Below, one piece after another: positions 51,965 to 60,753 of a DNA stretch of 64,000 bases. Both the position numbers and the translations under genes were made by a program. How positions within the stretch are numbered: position 1 is the first letter of the stretch; each line of letters starts with the position of its first letter. The notes beneath the pieces were generated by a model. That model was given only the letters and a program-made list of their open reading frames with translations, was not told the origin of the DNA and did no database searches. The stretch comes from Paraburkholderia fynbosensis (lineage in GTDB: Bacteria; Pseudomonadota; Gammaproteobacteria; Burkholderiales; Burkholderiaceae): NCBI RefSeq assembly GCF_902859935.1, contig NZ_CADIKI010000021.1, positions 62,001 through 126,000 of the forward strand, read 5' to 3'.

Positions 51965-53932
51965 ATGTCAAAAAGCCTTTATCGAGTATATCGCGCGGCC
52001 AGTCTGGCGCTCGCCGCAGCGGCACTCGTCGCGTGCAGCACGGCCTCCGCCGTCAAGCCCGTTCCCTTTTCGCAACTCACCAACGACGACCAGATTTTCG
52101 TCCAGTTGCGCGAGGCAGCCCGCAATAACGATGCGGCGCGCGCGGCGCAACTGGCGAGCATGATCCCGAACTATCCGGCGCCTTCGTATCTGGAGTACTT
52201 CCAGCTCAAGCCGCAACTGTTCGATTCGACCGGCCATGCGCGCGTCGACGCGCCGGATGCGCCCGTGCTCGCGTTCCTGCAGAAGTACGACGGCCAGGCG
52301 ATTGCCGACCGTCTGCGCAATGACTACCTCACGGTGCTCGGCACGCGTCACGACTGGCGCAACTTCGACCAGCAATACGCGCGCTTCGTGCTGAACGACG
52401 ACACTCAGGTGAAGTGCTACGCGCTCGAATCGCGCGCGTCGCGCGGCGAAAACGTCGCCGACGCGGCGCGCGCGCTGCTGGTCGATCCGAAGTGGTACGG
52501 CGACGGCTGCGTCGATCTGATCACCGTGCTCGCCGTGAACCGCCAGCTCAGTGCCGACGACGTCTGGCAGCAGATCCGTCTCGCGTACGAACAGAACTAC
52601 ACGAGCACCGGCAGCAAGCTGCTCGACGCGCTCGGCAACCAGGCGCCCGACCCGGTGCTGTTCAGCCAGGCCACGAGCACCCCGCCGTTGCTGCTGGCGC
52701 GCGGCGTCGGTCCCGATGCGCAGTCGCATCAGCTGGCGCTGCTGGCGATTACGCGCATGGCGCGCAACGATCCGGCGATGGCCGCGGCCACGTTCGCGTC
52801 GGTCGCGCCGTCGCTGAACTCGCCGGAGCGCGCGATCGGCTGGGGCACGATTGCCTATCAGGCGGCTGCCAAGCAGATGCCGAGCGCGGTGGACTGGTAC
52901 CGGCTGTCGGCGAACGCGCAGCTGTCGAATCCCGCGTATGAATGGCGCACTCGCACCGCGCTGCTGGCGGGTGACTGGAACATGGTGCGCTGGTCGATCG
53001 AGCAGATGCCGGAGGCGTTGCGCAAGCAGCCGTCGTGGGTCTACTGGCACGCGCGCGCGCTGAAGGAGGCGGGCGACACGACCACGGCCAACCAGGAGTT
53101 CGAGTCGATCGCGCAGGGCTTTAACTTCTACGGTCAACTGGCCGCCGAGGAACTGGGCCAGAAGATCTCGGCGCCGCCGAAAACCTCGGTGAGCGACGCC
53201 GAAGTCCAGCAGGCGGGCAACACGCCGGGCTTCGATCTCGCACAGCGGTTCTATGCGATGAATCTGCGGCTCGAAGGCAATCGCGAATGGAACTGGCCGC
53301 TGCGCACGATGAGCGACCGCCAACTGCTCGCGGCGGCCGAATACGCGCGCCGTATCCAGCTCTATGACCGCACCGTCAACACGGCGGACCGCACGAAGAG
53401 CGAGCACGATTTCTCGCTGCGTTATCTGTCGCCGTTCCGCGATATCGTCGAGCGCGACGCACAGTCGAATGGGCTCGACGTCGAGTGGGCGTACGGGCTG
53501 ATTCGCCAGGAATCGCGCTTCATCATCAACGCGCGCTCCGAAGTCGGCGCGGGCGGGCTGATGCAATTGATGCCGGGCACCGCGCAACTGGTTGCGAAAA
53601 AGATCGGCCTCGGCCCGATTTCGCGCGAGCAGATGAACGACATCAACACCAACATCCTGCTCGGCACCAACTACCTGTCGATGATCTACAATCAGTTCGA
53701 CGGGTCCGCCGTGCTGGCCACCGCCGGCTATAACGCAGGCCCGGGCCGTCCGCGCAACTGGCGGCAGTCGTTGCAGCATCCGGTCGAAGGCGCGATCTTC
53801 GCCGAGGCGATCCCGTTCCAGGAAACCCGCGACTACGTCAAGAACGTGCTATCCAACACGGTCTACTACGCGGCGTTGTTCGAAGGCCGTCCGCAATCGC
53901 TGAAGGCGCGTCTAGGTTACATCGCGCCGTAA
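51965..53932 (+). CDS. Soluble-type lytic murein transglycosylase lipoprotein
   Basis: The product is 655 residues. The N-terminus is a lipoprotein signal (ALAAAALVAC with Cys, then STASA). A long alpha-helical superhelical region follows, and the C-terminal SLT domain has catalytic Glu at about residue 516 in IRQESRFI, then EVGAGGLMQLMPGTAQLVAK and AGYNAGPGRPRNW. It is Slt70-like in size and cleaves peptidoglycan to anhydro-muropeptides, here probably anchored to the outer membrane. The start lies about 50 bases from the divergent cyclo-ligase start. Confidence 0.94.
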   Translation: MSKSLYRVYRAASLALAAAALVACSTASAVKPVPFSQLTNDDQIFVQLREAARNNDAARAAQLASMIPNYPAPSYLEYFQLKPQLFDSTGHARVDAPDAPVLAFLQKYDGQAIADRLRNDYLTVLGTRHDWRNFDQQYARFVLNDDTQVKCYALESRASRGENVADAARALLVDPKWYGDGCVDLITVLAVNRQLSADDVWQQIRLAYEQNYTSTGSKLLDALGNQAPDPVLFSQATSTPPLLLARGVGPDAQSHQLALLAITRMARNDPAMAAATFASVAPSLNSPERAIGWGTIAYQAAAKQMPSAVDWYRLSANAQLSNPAYEWRTRTALLAGDWNMVRWSIEQMPEALRKQPSWVYWHARALKEAGDTTTANQEFESIAQGFNFYGQLAAEELGQKISAPPKTSVSDAEVQQAGNTPGFDLAQRFYAMNLRLEGNREWNWPLRTMSDRQLLAAAEYARRIQLYDRTVNTADRTKSEHDFSLRYLSPFRDIVERDAQSNGLDVEWAYGLIRQESRFIINARSEVGAGGLMQLMPGTAQLVAKKIGLGPISREQMNDINTNILLGTNYLSMIYNQFDGSAVLATAGYNAGPGRPRNWRQSLQHPVEGAIFAEAIPFQETRDYVKNVLSNTVYYAALFEGRPQSLKARLGYIAP

Positions 53933-54013
53933 AGCGCCGTGCCGCCGCGGCCTCATTCGAGGCCTCGGCGCGCCACGCCAGCCGTTGCCGCGGCTTCCAT
54001 CAGGGAGTCGAAA

Positions 54014-54967
54014 ATGCGACATAAAGCCATTGCGATCACCGGCGGTTCCGGATTTATCGGCAGCCATCTCGTCAACGCGCTCGTCGAAGCGGGCAAAGAC
54101 GTGCGCATCGCCACGCGGCGGCGCTACAACGCCCGCCATCTCACGCTGCTTCCCATCGACGTGATCGAAACCGACGTGTTCGATCCGGTCCAGCTCGCGC
54201 GCTTCGTCGAAGGCGCCGATTGCGTGATCAATCTCGTCGCCACGTTAAATGGCAAGCGCGGCACGCCATACGGTCCGGAGTTCGCGCGCGTGCACGTCGA
54301 TCTGCCGACCCGGATCGTGGCCGCCTGCGAAGGCAAGGGTGTGCACCGGCTGATTCATATCAGTGCGCTCGGCGCCAATCCGAACGGACCCAGCATGTAC
54401 TCGCGCTCGAAGGGCGACGGCGAGAAAGCGGTGCATGCGGCGAACGTCGCGTGGACGATCTTCCGGCCGTCCCTGGTCTTCGGTCCCGAGGACCAGTTCC
54501 TCAACAAGTTCGCGTTCCTGCAGCGGATGTTTCCGGTGCTCCCACTCGCGATGCCTGATGCGAAATTCCAGCCGGTGTATGTCGACGATGTCGTGAAGGC
54601 GATCGTCAACGTGCTCGATCTCGACGCCGCGAGCGGCCGCACCTACGAACTGGGCGGCCCGACCGTCTACACCCTCGAAGACCTCGTCACCTATTGCGGC
54701 GACGTGATCGGCAAGCATGCGCGCATCATCCGTTTGCCGGACGCCTTGGCGCGCCTGCAGGCGCTGACCTTCGAAATGGCGCCCGGGGAACCGGTGATCT
54801 CGCGAGACAATCTCGATTCGATGAAAGTCGACAACGTGTTGAGCGGCCCGCTCGCGCCTGAACTCGGCATCGAGCCCGCCAGTATCGAGACGATTGCACC
54901 CGAGTATCTGACCGGCGCGTCGACGCGTTCGCGCTTCGACACGTTTCGCGCGAGCGCCGGACGTTGA
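54014..54967 (+). CDS. NAD(P)-binding extended SDR (complex I NDUFA9-like subfamily)
   Basis: The product is 317 residues with the nucleotide-binding motif AITGGSGFIGSHLVNALVEA at the N-terminus and the INLVATLNGKRGTPYG and MYSRSKGDGEKAVHAANVAW segments, where YxxxK of ordinary SDRs is modified to YSRSKGDGE as in the NDUFA9-like group. GGGAG precedes the ATG. The substrate is unknown. It probably binds NADPH without classical catalysis or acts on a quinone or lipid. The GST gene starts 37 bases later. Confidence 0.85.
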   Translation: MRHKAIAITGGSGFIGSHLVNALVEAGKDVRIATRRRYNARHLTLLPIDVIETDVFDPVQLARFVEGADCVINLVATLNGKRGTPYGPEFARVHVDLPTRIVAACEGKGVHRLIHISALGANPNGPSMYSRSKGDGEKAVHAANVAWTIFRPSLVFGPEDQFLNKFAFLQRMFPVLPLAMPDAKFQPVYVDDVVKAIVNVLDLDAASGRTYELGGPTVYTLEDLVTYCGDVIGKHARIIRLPDALARLQALTFEMAPGEPVISRDNLDSMKVDNVLSGPLAPELGIEPASIETIAPEYLTGASTRSRFDTFRASAGR

Positions 54968-55004
54968 CGTACCTCGTTCAAATCCTCTCCCATTGAAACG
55001 AAGC

Positions 55005-55658
55005 ATGAAACTGCTAATTGGTGACAAGAACTACTCGTCATGGTCGATGCGGCCGTGGCTGCTGCTGAAGCACTTCGGCCTTCCGTTCGACGAAGTGTTG
55101 ATCCACCTGAACGAGCCCGGCACGACTGCCGCGATCCTCGCTCACGCGCCGGCGGGCCCGGGCAAGGTGCCCTGCCTGATCGACGACGCGGGCCAGCCCG
55201 TTTGGGATTCGCTGGCGATCGCCGAGACACTGGCCGAGCGCTTCCCGCAACACGCGCTGTGGCCGCGCGATGCGGCGGCGCGCGCGCTCGCCCGCAGCGT
55301 GAGCGCCGAGATGCATTCGGGCTTCGGCGAATTGCGCTCGAACATGTGGATGAACATTCGCGCGTCGTTTCCGGGCAAGAACGCAACGCCGGGCGTGCTC
55401 GCCGATATCGCGCGGATCGAGACGATCTGGCGCGAGTGCCTGAGCGCGCATGGTGGACCTTTCCTGTTCGGCGAGTTCGGCATTGCCGATGCGATGTATG
55501 CGCCGGTCGCGATGCGCTTCAACACTTGGCAGCCGGCGTTGTCCGAAACCGCGTCGGCATACGTCGAGCGGATCACCGCGTTGCCCGCGGTGCAGGCATG
55601 GATCGACGCTTCGCGTCGCGAGACCCACGCGATTGCCTATCAAGACGTATGCCCATGA
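55005..55658 (+). CDS. Glutathione S-transferase family protein
   Basis: The product is 217 residues from ATG 55005. The N-terminal thioredoxin-fold domain has NYSSWSMRPWLLLKHFGLPF, with Ser in the active-site position, and GKVPCLIDDAGQPVWDSLAI for glutathione binding. The helical C-terminal domain includes FGIADAMYAPVAMRF. The stop overlaps the cca start (ATGA at 55655-55658). Confidence 0.9.
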   Translation: MKLLIGDKNYSSWSMRPWLLLKHFGLPFDEVLIHLNEPGTTAAILAHAPAGPGKVPCLIDDAGQPVWDSLAIAETLAERFPQHALWPRDAAARALARSVSAEMHSGFGELRSNMWMNIRASFPGKNATPGVLADIARIETIWRECLSAHGGPFLFGEFGIADAMYAPVAMRFNTWQPALSETASAYVERITALPAVQAWIDASRRETHAIAYQDVCP

Positions 55659-56887
55659 ACATCTACGCGGTAGGCGGCGCGATCCGCGACGAGTTGCTGG
55701 GCGTACCGGTGCAGGACCGCGACTACGTGGTGGTCGGCGCGACGCCCGAGCAGATGGTGGCGCAGGGCTATCGACCGGTGGGCAAGGATTTTCCGGTGTT
55801 CCTGCATCCGCAGACGCACGAGGAATACGCGCTCGCGCGCACCGAGCGCAAAACGGCGGCGGGCTATCACGGCTTCCAGTTCTTCTATGCGCCGGACGTC
55901 ACGCTGGAGGAAGACCTCGCGCGCCGCGATCTGACGATCAACGCGATGGCGCGCGAGGTGCGTCCGGACGGCGAGTTGAGCGGTCCGGTCGTCGACCCGT
56001 TCAACGGTCAGGCGGACTTGCAGGCGCGGCTGTTCCGGCATGTGAGCGACGCGTTCCTCGAAGATCCCGTGCGGATTCTGCGGATTGCGCGCTTCGCGGC
56101 GCGCTTCGTCGACTTCACGGTCGCGCCGGAAACGCTGACGCTGATGCGCAAGATGGTCGCCGAGGGCGAAGTGGATGCGTTGGTAGCCGAACGCGTGTGG
56201 CAGGAAGTGTCGCGCGGCTTGATGGAGAAAAAGCCTTCGCGCATGTTCGAGGTGCTGCGCGAGTGCGGCGCGCTGGCGCGCATTCTGCCGGAGATCGACG
56301 CGCTGTTCGGCGTGCCGCAACGCGCCGACTATCATCCCGAGGTGGACACCGGCGTGCACGTGATGATGGTGGTCGATCATGCCGCCCAGCAGGGCTATGC
56401 GCTGCCGGTCCGGTTTGCCGCGCTGACGCACGACCTCGGCAAGGCGACCACGCCTGAGGACGTGCTGCCGCGACATATCGGCCACGAGGGGCGCAGCGTC
56501 GATCTGCTCAAGCCGTTCTGCGACCGGCTTCGCGTGCCGAACGACTGCCGCGATCTCGCGCTGCTGGTGGCGCGCGAGCACGGCAACATTCATCGCGTGA
56601 CGGAGATGGGGGCGGCGGCGTTAGTGAGATTGCTCGAACGCAGCGACGCGCTTCGCAAACCGGCGCGCTTCGCCGAAGCCTTGCAGGCCTGCGAGGCCGA
56701 TGCGCGCGGCCGGCTGGGGTTCGAGATGCGCGACTATCCGCAGGCCGAGCGGCTCAGGGTGGCGCTCGTCGCGGCGCGCGGCGTGGATGCCGGTGCGGTG
56801 GCCAAACGAATGGCCGATGCGCCTGCCGGCATCAAGGACGCCGTGCATCAGGAGCGGGTGCGCGCGGTGGAAGCGGCGCTGCGCTAG
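55655..56887 (+). CDS. cca: Multifunctional CCA-adding tRNA nucleotidyltransferase
   Basis: The enzyme is 410 residues and builds or repairs the CCA end of tRNAs. The nucleotidyltransferase motifs are YAVGGAIRDELLGVPVQDRD at the start and EEDLARRDLTINAMA, and a C-terminal HD domain (VHVMMVVDHA and LTHDLGKATTPEDVLPRHIG) supplies phosphatase/phosphodiesterase activity as in E. coli. ATG 55655 is preferred over 55649 because conservation begins at MNIYAVGG. Confidence 0.97.
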   Translation: MNIYAVGGAIRDELLGVPVQDRDYVVVGATPEQMVAQGYRPVGKDFPVFLHPQTHEEYALARTERKTAAGYHGFQFFYAPDVTLEEDLARRDLTINAMAREVRPDGELSGPVVDPFNGQADLQARLFRHVSDAFLEDPVRILRIARFAARFVDFTVAPETLTLMRKMVAEGEVDALVAERVWQEVSRGLMEKKPSRMFEVLRECGALARILPEIDALFGVPQRADYHPEVDTGVHVMMVVDHAAQQGYALPVRFAALTHDLGKATTPEDVLPRHIGHEGRSVDLLKPFCDRLRVPNDCRDLALLVAREHGNIHRVTEMGAAALVRLLERSDALRKPARFAEALQACEADARGRLGFEMRDYPQAERLRVALVAARGVDAGAVAKRMADAPAGIKDAVHQERVRAVEAALR

Positions 56888-56906
56888 GGGGCTTCGGTGG
56901 CGAGGC

Positions 56907-56948
56907 TGCCTTTGGCCTTCGCGGCGCAGGCCGCCGCGGTCAAAGGCA
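56907..56948. terminator. Long inverted repeat between convergent cca and DUF2905 genes
   Basis: TGCCTTTG (56907-56914) pairs with CAAAGGCA (56941-56948), with further GC pairing inside. It lies just after cca and next to the DUF2905 stop, so it could end both transcripts. No T run. Confidence 0.5.
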
Positions 56949-56956
56949 ACGCGGAC

Positions 56957-57151
56957 TTAGAGCACCCTCGCCAGCAGCGACAGGATCATCGACAGCACCA
57001 GCGTCGACATGAACGGAAACGGATACTCACGGCCGAACACGCGCAAGGTCACGTCGCCGGGCATACGGCCAATGCCGATCTTCCTGAGCCACGGCCAGCA
57101 GGCCGACAACACCGCCACCGCAACGAACGTAGTCAAGAGCCAGCGGATCAT
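56957..57151 (-). CDS. DUF2905 small membrane protein
   Basis: The product is 64 residues: an N-terminal hydrophobic helix (LLTTFVAVAVLSACWPWL), the family signature KIGIGRMPGDVTLRVFGREY, and a C-terminal helix (STLVLSMILSLLARVL). AGGA precedes the ATG at 57151. Function unknown. It lies 32 bases downstream of the MidA-like methyltransferase gene, and the two are probably one transcript. Confidence 0.9.
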   Translation of the reverse strand: MIRWLLTTFVAVAVLSACWPWLRKIGIGRMPGDVTLRVFGREYPFPFMSTLVLSMILSLLARVL

Positions 57152-57183
57152 CACGAATTCCTAACGCCCAATCAGGCAAAAAA

Positions 57184-58374
57184 TCACAACGTGTGTGAGC
57201 GGTCGCCGCTGGAAAACGCCTGCAGCGTATCGTCCAGCCCGCGCGAAAAGGCGATCACCTTGAACAGTTCGCCCATCTCCGCTTCGGACAACAGCTTCTG
57301 CACCGCATTCGCCGCGGGCAGGAAGCGCGCCGTGTCGGCCGGATCGATTTCCGACAACGCGTCGGTGATGCCCGCATTCAGCAAGAAGCGCGCTTGCGAC
57401 GTGAAGCCCAGCAAATCCGCGCCCGTCTCGACACCGGCTTCGGCGATCCCGGTGAATTCCACGTGCGCGGTGATGTCCTGCAACCCCGGGTAGAGGAAGG
57501 GATCGCCGTGCGCCCGATGCCGGTAATGGCACATCAGCGTGCCTTGCGCGCGCTGCGCGTGGTAGTACTCGTGGCGCGGGAAACCGTAGTCGATCAGGAA
57601 CACCGCGCCGCGCGCGAGCATCGTGCAGACGGTGCGCGTGAAGGCGCTCGCGGCTTCGTGGGTTTCGGTCAGGTAGTCTTCGCCGGCAGTGTCGATGTCC
57701 GCGAGCAATGCGGTGTCCGCTGCCGCGGATACCGGGCGATCGTCGAACGCAAACGCCTCGTCGCGCCACACCACGCCACGCTCGTGCCAGACGCCGCCGG
57801 TTGCCGCGAATAGCCGCACGGGCATTGCATCCAGCACTTCGTTGCCGACCACCACACCCTCGAAGCGCTCCGGCAACGCGTCCAGCCAACGGACTTTCGC
57901 CAGCAGCGCGGGCGCAGCCGCCGCGACCGTCTCACGTTGACGTTCGCGCAATTCGCCCGACAGATCCACGATCGAGTAGCCGTCGAACTCGGCGCCCAGC
58001 GCATCGAGCGCGTTGAGCAGGCCGGCGGCCAGCTTGCCGGTGCCGGCGCCGAATTCCATCACCTCGCGCGTGCCGCTCGCTTCCAAGGCTTCGGCCAGCG
58101 GGCGCGCAAGCGTCGCGGCGAACAACGGCGACAACTCCGGCGCGGTGACGAAGTCGCTGCCGTCGTCGCCGCGCAGACCGAATTTGCGCGCGCCACCGCT
58201 GTAATAGCCGAGTCCCGGCGCGTAAAGCGCGCGCTCCATGTAGCGGTCGAATGGCAGCCAGCCGCCGGCGCTGTCGAGCTCCGCGCGCAGCCGCGCGACC
58301 AATGCTTCGGACTGCGCCAGCGCGCTTGGGCCGGGAGCAGGTAAACTATCGGGTTGATGAGCTTTCGGATTCAT
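57184..58374 (-). CDS. MidA/NDUFAF7-family SAM-dependent methyltransferase
   Basis: The product is 396 residues from ATG 58374 (MNPKAHQPDS). Family motifs: FDRYMERALYAPGLGYYSGG, DFVTAPELSPLFAATLARPL, the SAM site VMEFGAGTGKLAAGLLNAL, and GNEVLDAMPV. The eukaryotic relative methylates a complex I subunit; the bacterial substrate is unsettled. It diverges from the FolM-like gene with only 13 bases between start codons, so the two promoters must overlap each other's coding region. Confidence 0.92.
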   Translation of the reverse strand: MNPKAHQPDSLPAPGPSALAQSEALVARLRAELDSAGGWLPFDRYMERALYAPGLGYYSGGARKFGLRGDDGSDFVTAPELSPLFAATLARPLAEALEASGTREVMEFGAGTGKLAAGLLNALDALGAEFDGYSIVDLSGELRERQRETVAAAAPALLAKVRWLDALPERFEGVVVGNEVLDAMPVRLFAATGGVWHERGVVWRDEAFAFDDRPVSAAADTALLADIDTAGEDYLTETHEAASAFTRTVCTMLARGAVFLIDYGFPRHEYYHAQRAQGTLMCHYRHRAHGDPFLYPGLQDITAHVEFTGIAEAGVETGADLLGFTSQARFLLNAGITDALSEIDPADTARFLPAANAVQKLLSEAEMGELFKVIAFSRGLDDTLQAFSSGDRSHTL

Positions 58375-58387
58375 CCCCGCATTGTAA

Positions 58388-59206
58388 ATGACCGCCCCTC
58401 TAGACACCGCCGCTGACCGCGCCCCTGAAACGCCCCGCGTCGTGCTGATTACCGGCGCTGCCCGCCGCATCGGGCGCGCGCTCGCGCTCGGTTTTGCGGC
58501 GCGCGGCTGGGACGTGGCGGTTCACTACGGCGCGTCGCGCGAAGAGGCCGACGAAGTGGTCGCGCAAATCGCCGCGCTGGGCCGCCGGGCGGTCGCGCTG
58601 CACGCGGAATTGGGCGACGAGGCGCAGGTCGAGCGGCTGTTGCCGGCCTGTACGGCGGCCATGGGCCGGCCGGTGTGCATCGTCAACAACGCGTCGCGCT
58701 TCGAGGAAGACACGGCGCGCAACGTCGGCTACGACCTGCTGCTGAAGCTGACCGCGATGAATCTCGGTGCGCCGCTGGTGCTCGCGCGCATGCTGTTCGA
58801 GGCGACGCCGGAGGCCGCGCGCATCGACGAAAGCCAGCGCGCGGTGGTAATCAACGTGCTGGACCAGAAGCTGTACAACATGAATCCGGATTACCTGTCG
58901 TACACGCTGTCGAAGGCGGCGCTGCAAACCGCCACGGTGGCGCTGGCGCAGGCGCTGGCGCCGAAGGTACGCGTAGTCGGGCTCGCGCCGGGCCTCACGA
59001 TGCAATCCGCCGACCAGACGCAGGACGGTTTCGAGGCCGCTCACCGAATCACGCCTTTGGGCCGCGCGTCGCGGCCCGAGGACGTTGTCGCCGCCGCGCT
59101 GTATCTCGCGGATGCAGCCGGCGTCACCGGAACGACGCTGGTGGTCGACGGCGGGCAGCATCTCGTGCCGCTGCCGCGCGACGTTATGTTTTTGACGGGC
59201 GCCTGA
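58388..59206 (+). CDS. FolM-like short-chain dehydrogenase (pteridine reductase type)
   Basis: The product is 272 residues. The cofactor motif is VLITGAARRIGRALALGFAA, with the TGxxRR form typical of pteridine reductases/FolM. The catalytic site is YLSYTLSKAAL (YxxxK). The next gene is folB, 46 bases downstream, which supports a role in reducing dihydromonapterin or dihydrofolate. A classical thyA/folA-type role cannot be read from the sequence. Confidence 0.85.
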   Translation: MTAPLDTAADRAPETPRVVLITGAARRIGRALALGFAARGWDVAVHYGASREEADEVVAQIAALGRRAVALHAELGDEAQVERLLPACTAAMGRPVCIVNNASRFEEDTARNVGYDLLLKLTAMNLGAPLVLARMLFEATPEAARIDESQRAVVINVLDQKLYNMNPDYLSYTLSKAALQTATVALAQALAPKVRVVGLAPGLTMQSADQTQDGFEAAHRITPLGRASRPEDVVAAALYLADAAGVTGTTLVVDGGQHLVPLPRDVMFLTGA

Positions 59207-59252
59207 GGCGCCCCTTTGCGTGCCCCGCACGCTTTTTTCGACTGGAACGAAC

Positions 59253-59648
59253 ATGTTTGCCGCTCTTTCGCACCCCCGGCTCGCCGATTGCCGCCGGCTC
59301 TTTCTGCGCAACTACGAAGTGCACATCAACATCGGCGTGCACGATTTCGAAAAGCGCGGCGAACAGCGCGTCGTGATCAACGTCGAACTGTTCGTGCCGC
59401 TCGCGCTGTCCACGCCGGTTCAGGACAAGCTGAACGAAGTCGTCGACTACGATTTCATGCGCTCCACCATCTCGCGCCGCGTCGAGCAAGGTCACATCCA
59501 CTTGCAGGAAACGCTGTGCGACGACCTCGTCAGGACCATGCTCGAGCACCCGCAGGTGCGGGCCGCGCGCGTGTCGACCGAGAAGCCGGACGTGTACCCC
59601 GACTGCGACGCCGTGGGCGTCGAAGTTTTCCGAATCAAAGAGGATTGA
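59253..59648 (+). CDS. folB: Dihydroneopterin aldolase family protein FolB
   Basis: The product is 131 residues from ATG 59253. The FolB pattern is LRNYEVHINIGVHDFEKRGE, QRVVINVELFVPLA and a C-terminal VRAARVSTEKPDVYPDCDAV. It cleaves or epimerises dihydroneopterin in folate/monapterin synthesis. An in-frame start at 59220 is possible. ttcA follows after three bases. Confidence 0.88.
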   Translation: MFAALSHPRLADCRRLFLRNYEVHINIGVHDFEKRGEQRVVINVELFVPLALSTPVQDKLNEVVDYDFMRSTISRRVEQGHIHLQETLCDDLVRTMLEHPQVRAARVSTEKPDVYPDCDAVGVEVFRIKED

Positions 59649-59651
59649 GCC

Positions 59652-60626
59652 ATGAATGCTCCGGAAATCCTGAACGACAGCGCGCCCGCCGCGAAGGCCA
59701 AGTCGCCGCTCACGCGCCGCGAGCAGAAGGAAGCGTACGAGAACAACAAGCTGTTCAAGCGCCTCGCGCGCCAGGTCGGCGAGGCGATCGGCGACTTCAA
59801 CATGGTCGAGGAAGGCGACAAGGTGATGGTCTGCCTGTCGGGCGGCAAGGACAGCTACGCGATGCTCGACATCCTGATGCGGCTGCGCGAACGCGCGCCG
59901 ATCAACTTCGACATCGTCGCGGTCAATCTCGATCAGAAGCAGCCGGGCTTCCCGGAGCACATCCTGCCGCAATACCTGAAGCAGCTCGACATTCCGTTTC
60001 ACATCGAGAACCAGGACACCTACAGCATCGTCAAGCGGCTGGTGCCGGAAGGCAAGACCACCTGCTCGCTGTGCTCGCGGCTGCGGCGCGGCATTCTGTA
60101 CCGCGTCGCGGGCGAACTCGGCGCGACCAAGATCGCGCTCGGCCATCATCGCGACGACATCCTGCAAACGCTGCTGCTGAACATGTTCTACGGCGGCAAG
60201 CTGAAGGGCATGCCGCCCAAGCTGCAATCGGACGACGGCAAGAACATCGTGATCCGGCCGCTCGCCTACGTGAAGGAAACCGATCTGGAGAAATACGCGG
60301 AGTTGCGCGAATTCCCGATCATTCCGTGCAATCTGTGCGGCAGCCAACCCAACCTGAAGCGCGCCGAGATGAAGGCGCTGATCCGCGACTGGGAGAAGCG
60401 TTTCCCGGGGCGTATCGAGAACATGTTCAACGCGCTGTCGAACATCGTGCCGTCGCATCTGATGGACCACAAGCTGTTCCCGTTCGCGGGCCTGCGCGCA
60501 ACCGGCGAGGCCGATCCGCAAGGCGATATCGCGTTCGACGAAGAGCCGTGTTCGACCGGTAACGAAGATGGCGCCATGCTCGGCGCGTCCAAGCCGATTT
60601 CGATTGTGCAGTTCGACGATCTTTGA
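59652..60626 (+). CDS. ttcA: tRNA 2-thiocytidine synthesis protein TtcA
   Basis: The product is 324 residues. It has the PP-loop SGGKDSYAMLDIL, the CxxC pair TCSLCSRLRRG, and a later PCNLCGSQPN that coordinate the iron-sulphur cluster. It thiolates C32 of certain tRNAs. A hairpin (60627-60655) follows the stop. Confidence 0.97.
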   Translation: MNAPEILNDSAPAAKAKSPLTRREQKEAYENNKLFKRLARQVGEAIGDFNMVEEGDKVMVCLSGGKDSYAMLDILMRLRERAPINFDIVAVNLDQKQPGFPEHILPQYLKQLDIPFHIENQDTYSIVKRLVPEGKTTCSLCSRLRRGILYRVAGELGATKIALGHHRDDILQTLLLNMFYGGKLKGMPPKLQSDDGKNIVIRPLAYVKETDLEKYAELREFPIIPCNLCGSQPNLKRAEMKALIRDWEKRFPGRIENMFNALSNIVPSHLMDHKLFPFAGLRATGEADPQGDIAFDEEPCSTGNEDGAMLGASKPISIVQFDDL

Positions 60627-60693
60627 CGGAAACGCCCGGGAAATGGGCGGTTCCGCGCTATTGCACCCGCCGTCCAATGCGCGTCAGCGCGCC

Positions 60694-60721
60694 TTTTACG
60701 GCATGTGGCGCATGATAGAAT
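60694..60721 (+). promoter_or_regulatory. Candidate promoter for glmU
   Basis: TTTTAC (60694-60699), 16 bases, TAGAAT (60716-60721), 33 bases before the glmU start. Moderate match only. Confidence 0.45.
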
Positions 60722-60753
60722 CGTCGGCCACAAACTGACTGATTGCCGACGCC

